Shown here in pieces: positions 39,272-48,674 of a DNA stretch of 64,000 nt. Location of the stretch: NCBI GenBank assembly GCA_963839475.1, contig CAWIVH010000020.1:124001-188000 (forward strand), in the 5' to 3' direction. Under the pieces are notes generated by a model that had not been told where the DNA came from, made no database searches, and saw only the letters and a list, made by a program, of their open reading frames with translations. How positions within the stretch are numbered: position 1 is the first letter of the stretch; each line of letters opens with the position of its first letter. A program made the position numbers and the translations under genes. This DNA is from CAWIVH01 sp963839475. Lineage in GTDB: Bacteria; Acidobacteriota; UBA6911.

Positions 39272-40135
39272 TTAACTCATGTTTTTCAAATAAGGCACCC
39301 CGGGTGTCATCAATTCGAGCGGCATCTCCAGGAAATAATTCTGAATGCCACCGGTTTTGGCGGCCGCAAAGAGTTTTTTCATGTCGATGGAGCCTTCTCC
39401 GACCGCCACCTGCTTTTTCTCCGCAGGAGCCCAGTCCACAAGATGGAGGGATATGAATCTTCCCGGATACTGCGTGAAGTATTTGTCGGCTTCATAGCCC
39501 AGGCTGATGACGGCTACCTGGAACTGGAGCTTCACCAGTTTGGGATCCAATATCTTCAGCAGTTCGTCGTAAATCAGAACGCCGTCGATCTTGCCGAACT
39601 CCCAGTCATGGTTGTGAAATCCCAATTGTATGCCGGCGGACGAAGCCTTTTCGCCCACCTTGTTCAATTCATCGGCGTTCTTTTTCCAATCATCCATGGT
39701 GGCCTTCGCCGCATTAAGGCCGAAGGTGGAAAGGATCATTTGTTTCAGGCCGAGCTCTTTGGCATAAGTGATCCGTTCTTCCAGGCTGGTTTTGAGCTCA
39801 CCCCATTGATAATGGCAGCTTTCGCAGATCAGCCCGGAGTCGTTGATTCTCTGCCGGAGTTCTGCTCCTTTCATTCCCAGAAGCCCTCCAAAACCGGACA
39901 TGCGGTAACTCGGCGGCGAACAAAGCTCCATGGATTGAAAGCCGAATGCCGCCATCTTCTTCATGGTGCCGTCGAAGTCTTTTTGAATCAGCTGCTGGAC
40001 CGACCAGCTTTGAAACCCGATCGGCATGCCGAGAGGATTGGCGTTCAAATTCGCCGCGGCAAATCCGAAACAGCCAGCAGCGGCGACCCCCCGCGCGCTC
40101 TCTGAGAAAAACTTCCTGCGAGAAATGGGCTTCAT
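39272..40135 (-). CDS. Second exported sugar-phosphate isomerase/epimerase-like protein
   Basis: 287 residues. SRRKFFSESARG gives a twin-arginine signal, and the barrel contains IGFQSWSVQQLIQKDFDG, GFHNHDWEFG and SLHLVDWAPAEKKQ, in the positions of the xylose-isomerase-like active site. It is 69 bases upstream of the paralogue at 38366 and transcribed first. Both share the fold but little sequence, suggesting different substrates. RBS GGAGGG. Confidence 0.85.
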   Translation of the reverse strand: MKPISRRKFFSESARGVAAAGCFGFAAANLNANPLGMPIGFQSWSVQQLIQKDFDGTMKKMAAFGFQSMELCSPPSYRMSGFGGLLGMKGAELRQRINDSGLICESCHYQWGELKTSLEERITYAKELGLKQMILSTFGLNAAKATMDDWKKNADELNKVGEKASSAGIQLGFHNHDWEFGKIDGVLIYDELLKILDPKLVKLQFQVAVISLGYEADKYFTQYPGRFISLHLVDWAPAEKKQVAVGEGSIDMKKLFAAAKTGGIQNYFLEMPLELMTPGVPYLKNMS

Positions 40136-40434
40136 GCGATTCCCTCCTGTAGATTTAACGGCGGATCACCGGATTTCACTCTGCTCGATGATAGCGGTGC
40201 GGATTCCAGTAACTGGCCGATGCCGATCATACACCGAAGGAGTCAAAATGGGGACGCCAACCTTGCAGGCTTCTTGAAGTACGGGCACCGGAGCCTGCCC
40301 TGCAACACTAGAAGGTCCTCACCATTTAGGTTATTCCAGATGTGGTTATGAGCTGTTGCAAATTCCCGGCAAATATGAGCAAATCTTGCATCAACCGGAG
40401 TCAGGGCTTATCCCATTTCCGGGTGGAGGAAAAT
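40136..40434. other. 299-base divergent intergenic region
   Basis: Lies between the TIM-barrel operon and the S9 peptidase. An open frame upstream of the peptidase is judged non-coding. No clear promoter or repeat. Confidence 0.45.
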
Positions 40435-42492
40435 GTGCGCCGATCACTGACAAATCTGCTGTTTTGCCTGGCCATGGTCCCTGCTGCCGTTGCAGCAGAC
40501 CCACACCCTTTTTCGGTACACGACATGCTGGCAATGGACCGGATCTCAGACTGGCAAGTATCACCTGATGGCAGGCAGGTGGTATTCACCCTGAGTGCCA
40601 CCGATCTCGATGGCAACCGGCGCCGTACCGATATCTACTTGAGCTCGACCGATGGATCGAAGCTCAGGCAGCTCACGACTCATCCGGCAGGCGATTTCCA
40701 GCCGCGATGGAGCCCGGATGGCAAAAGCATCTTTTTCATGTCAACCAGATCCGGATCCCCCCAGGTGTGGCGGATTCCCATGGACCTGGGTGAAGCCGAA
40801 CCGGTCACGAAACTGCCCCTGGGTGTCGGCGCTTTCAAGATATCGCCTGACGGCAAATACCTGGTGCTGGCAATGCAGGTTTTCCCAGGCAAATCCCCTG
40901 CGGAAACCCAGCGCACCCTCGATGAAAAAGCCAAATCCAAAGCAACGGGAATGATCTTCGACCGACTGTTCATCAGGCATTGGGATACATGGGAAGACGG
41001 GACCAGGAATCATCTCTTCGTCCAACCGCTGCCCGGGGGCCAGGCCCGCGATCTTATGCCGGCCATGGCAGCGGATTGCCCCAGTCGGCCCTTCGGAGGA
41101 GTCGAAGAGTACACGATTTCCCCTGACAGTAAAACCATCGTATTCGCAGCCAAGGATATGGGGCGTGAGGAAGCCTGGTCCACGAACTTCGATCTTTTCC
41201 AGGTGCCCGCGGATGGAAGTGCTGCCCCGAAGAAAATCACCTCGAATCCGGCATGGGATACGCAACCAATGTTCTCGCCGGACGGGCGGAGCCTGATTTA
41301 TCTGGCGATGAGCCGTGCGGGATATGAGGCTGACCGCTTCGACATCGTGGTGCGCGATTGGCAGGCGGGATCGGAACGCAAAATCGTGCTCAGGGCGGAC
41401 GACACGCCACGGGGAGATCGATCGGCCGGGGAACTTGCCTGGTCGGCCGATGGAAAGGAACTCATCTGCACTTCCGAGCACCTGGGACAGCATGCGATTT
41501 TCGGGGTTGATCTGGCATCCGGCAAAACCCGCATCATCGTCGGGCAGGGCACGGCTGCCGCGCCTCAGCCACTCCCGGCAAACAGGTTGCTCTTCGGCCT
41601 GCACTCGCTTCTCGGCCCGACTGAGATTTATACCGTTGGGTCCGACGGCAAGGACCTGCGGAGGGTCACGCATGTAAATGATGCCCGCGTCGCCGCTGCG
41701 AAGTTCGGCAAACCGGAACCGTTCACCTTCACTGGGGCCAAGGGAGACAAGGTTTATGGCTATATCGTTTATCCGGTCGACTTCGATCCTGCAAAAAAAT
41801 ACCCGGTGGCTTTCTTGATTCACGGAGGCCCGCAAGGTTCTTTTGGCAACGATTTCCACTACCGGTGGAATCCTCAGGCTTACGCGGGAGCGGGGTACGG
41901 CGTTGTCATGGTCGATTTCCACGCTTCAACCGGATACGGCCAGGCTTTTACCGATGCCGTAAACGGGGACTGGGGTGGCGCGCCGTACGAAGATCTGATG
42001 AAAGGGCTGGATTTTGCCCTTCAGAACTACCCGTTCCTGGATAAGGACCGTGTGGGAGCCTTGGGGGCTTCCTATGGCGGCTATATGATCAATTGGATCG
42101 CCGGACATACCGACCGTTTTAAGACCCTGGTTTGCCACGACGGCAATCTTGACGAACATATGGCCTACTACGATACCGAAGAACTCTGGTTCCCTGAATG
42201 GGAGCATGGAGGCCCGGCCTATGCCAATCCCGCCGGATATACCAAGGACAGTCCGCTGAATTATGTCGACAAGTGGAAAACCCCCATGCTGGTGATCCAC
42301 GGAGGAAAGGATTACCGCGTGGTCGACACCCAGGGGATTTCGACTTTTACCTTGCTCCAACGCAAAGGCATCCCATCCAAGATGCTCTATTTCCCGGATG
42401 AAAACCATTGGGTGATCAAACCCGCAAACAGCATTCTGTGGCACGAAACCGTTCTCGGATGGCTCAACCAGTGGTTGAAACCCGGCCGTTGA
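40435..42492 (+). CDS. Secreted S9 family prolyl oligopeptidase-like peptidase
   Basis: 685 residues from GTG 40435, which has GGAGG six bases upstream; the longer frame from 40342 lacks a site and would bury the signal peptide. Signal peptide ends at VAA. Residues about 40-400 form a propeller (WQVSPDGRQVVFTLS, PRWSPDGKSIFFMS, PMFSPDGRSLIYLA). The hydrolase domain has GASYGGYMINW with the nucleophile Ser, HGGKDYRVVD with Asp and DENHWVIK with His. S9C-type dipeptidyl- or acylaminoacyl-peptidase; it acts in the periplasm on oligopeptides. Confidence 0.93.
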   Translation: MRRSLTNLLFCLAMVPAAVAADPHPFSVHDMLAMDRISDWQVSPDGRQVVFTLSATDLDGNRRRTDIYLSSTDGSKLRQLTTHPAGDFQPRWSPDGKSIFFMSTRSGSPQVWRIPMDLGEAEPVTKLPLGVGAFKISPDGKYLVLAMQVFPGKSPAETQRTLDEKAKSKATGMIFDRLFIRHWDTWEDGTRNHLFVQPLPGGQARDLMPAMAADCPSRPFGGVEEYTISPDSKTIVFAAKDMGREEAWSTNFDLFQVPADGSAAPKKITSNPAWDTQPMFSPDGRSLIYLAMSRAGYEADRFDIVVRDWQAGSERKIVLRADDTPRGDRSAGELAWSADGKELICTSEHLGQHAIFGVDLASGKTRIIVGQGTAAAPQPLPANRLLFGLHSLLGPTEIYTVGSDGKDLRRVTHVNDARVAAAKFGKPEPFTFTGAKGDKVYGYIVYPVDFDPAKKYPVAFLIHGGPQGSFGNDFHYRWNPQAYAGAGYGVVMVDFHASTGYGQAFTDAVNGDWGGAPYEDLMKGLDFALQNYPFLDKDRVGALGASYGGYMINWIAGHTDRFKTLVCHDGNLDEHMAYYDTEELWFPEWEHGGPAYANPAGYTKDSPLNYVDKWKTPMLVIHGGKDYRVVDTQGISTFTLLQRKGIPSKMLYFPDENHWVIKPANSILWHETVLGWLNQWLKPGR

Positions 42493-42575
42493 CCCGGCAA
42501 GATGACAGCGCAGAAGGGAAAGAAGCAGAAAGCGTCCGATTTGATTCACAGCCACAACTTGCTATATTTAAACCA

Positions 42576-43592
42576 ATGGCAAGAATGATCCTGGCTCTCC
42601 TGATCGCGGCTCAAACCCTCCTGGCCGAGCCGCAGCAGGCGCCGCTGCCGGAACCTCCGACTTTCTCTGTTTCCGTCAACCTGGTTAAGGTCCCTGTAAC
42701 TGTTTTAGATCAGTACGGAAAAAGTCTCCCAAATCTGAAGCAGAGTGATTTCCGGCTCTATGAAGATGGCCACGAGCAAGCCATCCGGAGTTTTGGCATT
42801 GACCTAAACCCCGTTTCGGTGGTGCTCCTGCTGGATGCCAGCGCAACAGTCGAAAAGGAGTTGAAGCAGGAAAAAGAGGCCGCCGAGTCATTTGTCGACG
42901 CCCTTTCGCGCGAAGACAAGGTGTCGGTCATTACATTCGGGGATCAGGTCAAGCTGGTACAGGACTGGACCTCAGACATGCGCCTGGTCAGAAAAGCCAT
43001 CCGGAAGTTCAAACCCGAGCTCCGAACCGCCCTCTACGACAGCATGTTCGCGGCCGCAAGGGAACAACTGGCCAACATTGAGGGCCGAAAAGCCATCATC
43101 CTGATAACGGACTGCCTTAACAACCAGAGCTCGCTGAGTTTTCAGGATGCCGCCCTCGCTGTCGTGCAATCCCAGGCGACCCTCTATGTGGTTTCCAAAA
43201 CCCTCATGGTGAGGCAGGCGGCTCAGCGCGAAAGGCGCGTTGTCATGCTTGCGGACATCTACAAAAAAATGTTCGGAGATGCCAATTACATCCAGGAATT
43301 CTTCGAAAAGCGTGAATCTGAAATGGTCGACCTGGCGGAAAAAACCGGTGGGCGCTGCTACTTTCCCTCCGAGTACAACGAGATCAAGGGAGTTTACGAC
43401 GAGGTGGCAAGGGAGCTCAAAAACCAGCTCTACCTGACCTATGTCTCTAATCGTCCTTTGCCCCCCAATTCTTTTCATCGAATTGCCCTGGAATACCTGC
43501 CGCCGGCAAACAAGCTGGTTTATCGCAAGGGATATTACTACGATCCCCGGCCCATCCACCGCAGACCCGTACTAAAAAACAACCTGCGGTGA
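42576..43592 (+). CDS. Secreted VWFA-domain protein, acidobacterial type
   Basis: 338 residues from ATG 42576; no strong ribosome-binding site. Signal peptide (MILALLIAAQTLLA), a leading beta domain (SVNLVKVPVTVLDQYGKSLPNL), then a VWFA domain whose MIDAS reads D87-A-S-A-T, a good DxSxT. It is a paralogue of the gene at 2310 with the same order of domains. Typical of Acidobacteriota; binding partner unknown. Confidence 0.87.
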   Translation: MARMILALLIAAQTLLAEPQQAPLPEPPTFSVSVNLVKVPVTVLDQYGKSLPNLKQSDFRLYEDGHEQAIRSFGIDLNPVSVVLLLDASATVEKELKQEKEAAESFVDALSREDKVSVITFGDQVKLVQDWTSDMRLVRKAIRKFKPELRTALYDSMFAAAREQLANIEGRKAIILITDCLNNQSSLSFQDAALAVVQSQATLYVVSKTLMVRQAAQRERRVVMLADIYKKMFGDANYIQEFFEKRESEMVDLAEKTGGRCYFPSEYNEIKGVYDEVARELKNQLYLTYVSNRPLPPNSFHRIALEYLPPANKLVYRKGYYYDPRPIHRRPVLKNNLR

Positions 43593-43747
43593 TGCGCTTG
43601 CCGCAAAAAACGAAGCCAACTTGCAGCTGCCGCTTGAAGGTTAAGCGCAGTTATGGAAATATTTGAATCCATCCAGCTTCACTTGCATCGGGCTACATTA
43701 CGGCCAGAACCACTATGGGCCGCTATAAATTAGTTCGGAGGGATCCA

Positions 43748-44395
43748 ATGGGCAAATTCCGCGACAAGGCGGACGGGACTGCAGACGGCCTGTCACGCCG
43801 CGACTTTCTTACAAGGGGCGCCGGTCTGGCAATATCGGCGCCGGCCATAACCGAAATGGGTTTGCCGGCCCCTGCCGGACCAGCCGCGGATGTAAAAATA
43901 TCCGGCCCCGGCAAGGTGCCCATTACTCTGAAAATAAACGGCAAGTCTCACAATATTAGCGTAGAACCGCGCATCACCCTTCTCGAGGCTCTTCGTGATT
44001 TCCTTGATTACACGGGCGCAAAGAAGGTTTGCGACCGCGGTACCTGCGGCGCCTGCACGGTGATAGCAGACGGGAAAACCATTTATGCCTGTTCCCTGCT
44101 GGCGATCGAAGCCCAAGGGAAAGAGATCCTCACGGTCGAGGGTCTTTCGCAGGGAGGCAAGCTCCATCCGATTCAGGAGGCCTTCATTCAGAATGATGCC
44201 CAGCAGTGCGGATTCTGCACTCCCGGTTTCGTAGTTTCCTGCAAGGCATTCCTGGACAAGCACCCCGACCCGACTATGGCCGACATCAAAGAAGGGCTGG
44301 GCGGCAACCTCTGCCGGTGCGGAACCTATGCCGGCATCCGACAGGCTGTCATGAGCGCTTCCAAAGCAATGAAAGGAGGGCCGAAAAATGGCTGA
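43748..44395 (+). CDS. Molybdenum hydroxylase 2Fe-2S subunit with TAT signal
   Basis: 215 residues from ATG 43748 with GGAGG seven bases upstream. LSRRDFLTRG marks a twin-arginine signal. The plant-type 2Fe-2S motif is CDRGTCGACTV followed by C, and the second cluster motif is CGFCTPGF with CRCGTY. This is the CoxS/PaoA-like small subunit of a three-part xanthine dehydrogenase-family enzyme. The signal suggests that the assembled holoenzyme is exported to the periplasm, as known for PaoABC. The next gene overlaps its end by 8 bases. Confidence 0.93.
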   Translation: MGKFRDKADGTADGLSRRDFLTRGAGLAISAPAITEMGLPAPAGPAADVKISGPGKVPITLKINGKSHNISVEPRITLLEALRDFLDYTGAKKVCDRGTCGACTVIADGKTIYACSLLAIEAQGKEILTVEGLSQGGKLHPIQEAFIQNDAQQCGFCTPGFVVSCKAFLDKHPDPTMADIKEGLGGNLCRCGTYAGIRQAVMSASKAMKGGPKNG

Positions 44396-46520
44396 TTACA
44401 ATTGGCCCGAGGCATCCAAACGGACTATTCTCGGGAAACGCGTATCCCGACTCGATGGTCCCGTGAAAGTTACCGGCAAGGCAAAATACACCTACGACGT
44501 CAAGCGCCCCGGAATGCTCTTTGGGAAAATCGTCCGCAGCCCGCATGCCCATGCCAAAATCGTCTCCATCGATACAAGTTCGGCGGAAAAAATGCCGGGT
44601 GTCAAGGCGGTGAGGATCGTTCAGGGCCCGGGCAAAGAGATCAAATGGGCGGGCGATGAGATTGTAGCGATTGCGGCCACTGAAGAACACCTCGCAGAAG
44701 ATGCCGCCCGGGCCGTGAAGATTGAATACGAAGTGCTGCCCCACCTGGTGAAGGAAGAAGACTTGTCCAAAGCCGGCGAAAACGCCAGCCAGGCCCAGGA
44801 GAAAACTGACGGCGACCCGGTCAAGGGTTTCCAGGAGGCGGAAGTTGTCGTAGAGGGCTCCTATGGGGTTCCGGTTATCACGCACTGCTGCCTCGAAAGT
44901 CATGGCTCTGTAACCGAATGGGAAGCCGAGGACAAGCTCAATGCCTGGATTTCGACCCAGGCAGTCTCTACGGTCGGGCAGGGATTCGCGGCACCCCTGA
45001 AAATCCCTGCGGCTAATATCCATGTGCGCCAGGACCATATCGGGGGCGGATTCGGCAGCAAATTCGATGCCAGCCGATGGGATGTGGAAGGCGCAGCTCT
45101 GGCCAAGGTTGCCGGGAAGCCCGTCAAAATGATGTTGGAGCGGGACTCGGAACTCATGGTGGCCGGGGCCCGGCCGTCCACCTATGCCAAAGTAAAAGTG
45201 GGGGCCAAAAAGGACGGCACCCTGACGGCTTGGGAATCGACATCCTGGGGTACTGGAGGTTTGACGGGGGGCGGAGCACCACCGATCCCTTATGTTTGGA
45301 AAATCCCCTCCAAGACGAGTCATATCGCCGTGGCTACCAATATCGGTCCGTCACGCGCCTGGCGCGCGCCGAATCATCCCCAGGCATGCTACGTCACAAT
45401 GTGCGCCCTGGAAGACCTCGCGGCCGCTCTCAAGATGGATCCCCTCGATCTGTTCATCAAAAACATCGCGATGACGGGCGAGCGTGCGGATCTTTACAAA
45501 GAAGAGTTGTTGAAGGCTGCCGATCTGATCGGTTGGAAGAAGAAATGGCATCCCCGCGAAAAACTCACTCCGGGCACCATCAAAAAAGGATTGGGGCTTA
45601 GCATTCACACCTGGGGCGGCAGGGGACACGCCAGCGAATGCCGGCTGACCATCAACCCGGACGGCTCGGTTTCCATTGAAATTGGATCGCAGGATCTCGG
45701 CACGGGGACCCGAACCACCATCCCCATGGTCGCCGCCGAAACTCTTGGGCTCCCGATCTCCGCCATCAACCTGAATCTCGGAGATAACCGCTACCCTCCT
45801 TCAGGGGCATCCGGTGGAAGCACCACCATCGGCGGAGTCAGCGCTTCAACCCGCCGGGCTTCCGTAGACGCATTGGAACTGCTTTTCAAAGCAGTGGCGC
45901 CTTCGCTCGAAACCGATCCCTCCAACTTGGAGGCCGTCGGTGGAAAAATCCAGGTTAAAGGAACACCTTCTAAGAGTCTCACGTGGAAGCAGGCCTGCGC
46001 CAAACTGGGGGTTAGCCCGATCAGCGTTATGGGCAAAGCTACTGGCAAGGATCCGCTGTCGAATTCTGGAGTCGCGGGCGTTCAAATGGCTGAGGTCTCA
46101 GTCGATATCGAAACCGGTGTGGTCAAGCTCGATCGGATGGTGGCGGTCCAGGATGTCGGCCTGATCATTAATCTCAAGACCGCGGAAAGCCAGGTATACG
46201 GCGCCTTGATCATGGGGATCACTTACTCCCTGTTCGAGGAGAAAATCATGGACGCTAATACCGGCCGCATGTTGAATCCGAATATGGAATTCTACAAGCT
46301 GGCTGGGATCGCCGACATCGGCAACCTCACGGTTCACATGGTCACCGGGAAGGCACAAGATGATCGCGGAGTGATTGGCCTGGGCGAGCCGCCGGTGGTT
46401 TCACCGGGGGCGGCGATTTCAAATGCCGTAGCTAACGCCATCGGCATAAGAGTCGGGACCCTTCCGCTGACACCCGATCGGGTTCTCGAAGCCATCGCAA
46501 AGAAAGGAGGGCTCAGCTAA
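44388..46520 (+). CDS. Molybdenum hydroxylase, molybdopterin-binding catalytic subunit
   Basis: 710 residues. Domains: N-terminal ALDE-type (LGKRVSRLDGPVKVTGKAKYTYD), then the MCD cofactor-binding part (GGGFGSKFD, RAWRAPNHPQACY, GASGGSTTIGG). The catalytic Glu is expected in GLGEPPVVSPGAAI near the end. No own signal peptide, so it should ride with the 2Fe-2S subunit. Substrate is not clear; PaoC-like aldehyde oxidation is one possibility, isoquinoline or nicotinate-type hydroxylation another. Order 2Fe-2S, Mo, FAD differs from PaoABC. Confidence 0.93.
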   Translation: MADYNWPEASKRTILGKRVSRLDGPVKVTGKAKYTYDVKRPGMLFGKIVRSPHAHAKIVSIDTSSAEKMPGVKAVRIVQGPGKEIKWAGDEIVAIAATEEHLAEDAARAVKIEYEVLPHLVKEEDLSKAGENASQAQEKTDGDPVKGFQEAEVVVEGSYGVPVITHCCLESHGSVTEWEAEDKLNAWISTQAVSTVGQGFAAPLKIPAANIHVRQDHIGGGFGSKFDASRWDVEGAALAKVAGKPVKMMLERDSELMVAGARPSTYAKVKVGAKKDGTLTAWESTSWGTGGLTGGGAPPIPYVWKIPSKTSHIAVATNIGPSRAWRAPNHPQACYVTMCALEDLAAALKMDPLDLFIKNIAMTGERADLYKEELLKAADLIGWKKKWHPREKLTPGTIKKGLGLSIHTWGGRGHASECRLTINPDGSVSIEIGSQDLGTGTRTTIPMVAAETLGLPISAINLNLGDNRYPPSGASGGSTTIGGVSASTRRASVDALELLFKAVAPSLETDPSNLEAVGGKIQVKGTPSKSLTWKQACAKLGVSPISVMGKATGKDPLSNSGVAGVQMAEVSVDIETGVVKLDRMVAVQDVGLIINLKTAESQVYGALIMGITYSLFEEKIMDANTGRMLNPNMEFYKLAGIADIGNLTVHMVTGKAQDDRGVIGLGEPPVVSPGAAISNAVANAIGIRVGTLPLTPDRVLEAIAKKGGLS

Positions 46521-47506
46521 TGCGCGAATTCGAATACACCAGCCCATCAACAAAAGAACAGGCGGTCGCCCTTCTGGGATCCAATTGGGGCGAGCGGGAG
46601 ATTCTCGCGGGCGGCACGGACCTGATCAGCCTGCTGAAGGACCACATTGCCGAGCCCAAACGCATAGTCAACATCAAAGGGATCAAGGAGCTTGAAGGAA
46701 TCCGTGCTGAGGCCGCGGGATTGCGGATCGGCGCCTTGGTCACGATCCAGGAGTTGATTGAAAACGAAACTGTGGCCAAGGAGTTCCCGGCGCTGCTGAA
46801 GGCAGCCCAGGGAATTACCAGTCCTCAGATCCGCAACATGGGGACTGTCGGAGGAGATCTCTGCCAACGCCCCCGCTGCTGGTATTACCGTGGCGGGCAC
46901 GGCTTGCTGGCGCAAGATGCTTCGGGCAAATCTCTGGTGACCGAAGGTGAGAATAAATACCATGCAATCCTTGGTAATTCAGGGCCTGCCTATTTCGTGA
47001 ATCCTTCCAGCCTGGCGCCGGGCTTGATAGCTCTGGGGGCGAAAATCCGCGTCTGGGGTGCCAAAGGCGCGCGTGAGATTCTGGCTGACAAGTTTTTCCA
47101 AACGCCCAAAACAGCCGGCGAACGCGAAAATGTCCTCAAACCCAACGAGGTGGTACTCGAGATCCTGCTGCCTCCGGCAGCCGGCGTTCGAAATAACACC
47201 TATGAGGTGCGTCAGCATGAGTCCCTCGATTGGCCTCTCGCAACCGCTTCTGTTGCTCTCAAGATGAATGGCACATCTATTTCGGCTGCACGAGTGGTCC
47301 TGGGACATGTAGCGCCAACCCCCTGGCCCGCGTTGGATGCTGAAAAGTACCTCGTGGGTAAGTCGATCAGCGTCAAAACAGCCGAGCAGGCCGGCGCTCT
47401 GGCCGTTGCTGGAGCCAAACCATTGAGCCAGAATGCCTACAAAATTCAATTGGCGAAGGTTGCCGTCAAGCGAGCGCTCCTTGGCGCAGTGGAAGGGAAG
47501 GTGTAG
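46520..47506 (+). CDS. Molybdenum hydroxylase FAD-binding subunit
   Basis: 328 residues, start overlapping the stop of the preceding gene (TAATG). ILAGGTDLISLL binds the FAD pyrophosphate, and TIGG-like MGTVGGDLCQRPRCWYYR is the family loop. The Cys in RPRCWYYR is found in PaoB/HbaD-like subunits, some of which bind an additional 4Fe-4S cluster. Together with the two genes before it this completes the enzyme; maturation (XdhC) and cofactor genes are not in the window. Confidence 0.92.
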   Translation: MREFEYTSPSTKEQAVALLGSNWGEREILAGGTDLISLLKDHIAEPKRIVNIKGIKELEGIRAEAAGLRIGALVTIQELIENETVAKEFPALLKAAQGITSPQIRNMGTVGGDLCQRPRCWYYRGGHGLLAQDASGKSLVTEGENKYHAILGNSGPAYFVNPSSLAPGLIALGAKIRVWGAKGAREILADKFFQTPKTAGERENVLKPNEVVLEILLPPAAGVRNNTYEVRQHESLDWPLATASVALKMNGTSISAARVVLGHVAPTPWPALDAEKYLVGKSISVKTAEQAGALAVAGAKPLSQNAYKIQLAKVAVKRALLGAVEGKV

Positions 47507-47508
47507 TC

Positions 47509-47724
47509 ATGAATAAGCCATTCAGCAACCTCGAGCATGAACCCTGCCGGCTTCTCCGCTGGAAAGCCATGTTTATCGATGCCGAAAGTGACCCATCCGT
47601 GCCTCCGACCAACGACCAAATTTACTGGTGCGGACAAAGCCTTGTCTGCCTGGGACCGGATGGCGGCGTTGCTTCGCCGAAGGAATGCGCTCCGAGCCGC
47701 TCCTGCTATGATCCTCTGACCTGA
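47509..47724 (+). CDS. Small Cys-rich protein following the molybdenum hydroxylase
   Basis: 71 residues starting two bases after the FAD subunit stop, so probably part of the same transcript. It has Cys residues in EPCRLL, WCGQSLVCLGPDGG, KECAPSRSCYD, a spacing that could bind a metal or form disulfides, and lacks a signal peptide. I do not recognise a family with certainty. Its placement suggests a role with the hydroxylase. A chance open frame is possible but the tight junction and residue pattern argue for a gene. Confidence 0.55.
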   Translation: MNKPFSNLEHEPCRLLRWKAMFIDAESDPSVPPTNDQIYWCGQSLVCLGPDGGVASPKECAPSRSCYDPLT

Positions 47725-47955
47725 CGCCGGGGCCCGGGCAAACCGGAAATTGATGGCGGCCGTGGGGCGGAGTCGAGACTATCCTCCGCTCCACGGCCTT
47801 TTCGCCCCGAACACCCTGAGCAGTGTCACGCAAGATCCCAGTCCGGAATCCCAGTACCATCCATTTGACCCATCATGTAACATTAATGCGGGTGTATCTC
47901 GACGGCGCGGCGCCCTGCCACAAGCCGTTCGGGAATGAAAAGGGGGAAAGGGAAA

Positions 47956-48651
47956 ATGAGGAATCTGATTGGTACCTTGGGAGCATTTTGTCTTCTGCTG
48001 GCGGCTCCGTCAGCTTTTGCTCAAAAAATAGATGGAGAGTATGTCGAGTCCCGAAGCGCAGATGTATATACGGGACCGTGTTTCGCCAACGGCGAAGTCG
48101 GGTTGACCGGCAATGAGGCGACTATGGCCTGGCACGTGCGCAAAGGGGCTTGGGAAGGAATTGATCTTGACGGTTTGAGCGTCGTTGCCGTAACGCGAGC
48201 GAGCACGACACTCGGCGACCCTTATCATAATCCTTTCCCGGCCGTCTCGATCCTGATTATCGATGACCGCGCCAATGAAGAACAGGCGGTGGCCCTGGCA
48301 GCCATGACACGAGCATTCGGTGGGCAGCTCCTGGAAAATGTGACGAAGGTGGTTCGGGCGCCGATCCTGATGCAAGCGGGCAGTGGTCGCGATCATGGAA
48401 ATGTGTATTTGAAAGCCGGGGACCTCGCCACCATCCGAACCCGTTCTTTGAGTGACAAAGACCATTATTGCGGAAACGAAGAAACCTATTACCCGCCACT
48501 GACCACGCTTTCCCATGCAATGCCTGCTGTTGCGCTGGCCAATGAATTTACCGGAGACGGGCTCGGATCACAGTGGAAGATATATAATAAGCGCAGCGCC
48601 TTCGTAGGCACGTTTGCCTTTGATGCCGGCGCGGCGATTTCGACTCATTAA
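47956..48651 (+). CDS. DUF1326 family secreted protein
   Basis: 231 residues from ATG 47956 with a purine-rich site; ATG 47935 would add seven residues. Sec signal peptide ends at SAFAQ. The mature protein starts with IDGEYVESRSADVYTGPCFANGEVGLTG, the opening signature of DUF1326. Family function is not known to me. The next secreted gene starts 23 bases later, so the two are probably co-transcribed. Confidence 0.82.
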   Translation: MRNLIGTLGAFCLLLAAPSAFAQKIDGEYVESRSADVYTGPCFANGEVGLTGNEATMAWHVRKGAWEGIDLDGLSVVAVTRASTTLGDPYHNPFPAVSILIIDDRANEEQAVALAAMTRAFGGQLLENVTKVVRAPILMQAGSGRDHGNVYLKAGDLATIRTRSLSDKDHYCGNEETYYPPLTTLSHAMPAVALANEFTGDGLGSQWKIYNKRSAFVGTFAFDAGAAISTH

Positions 48652-48674
48652 AGAGGACCTTTTCAGGAGGCATT

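Noticed and set aside
40741..41922. Minus-strand frame of 393 codons
   Set aside because: Antisense to the S9 peptidase propeller; not coding-like.
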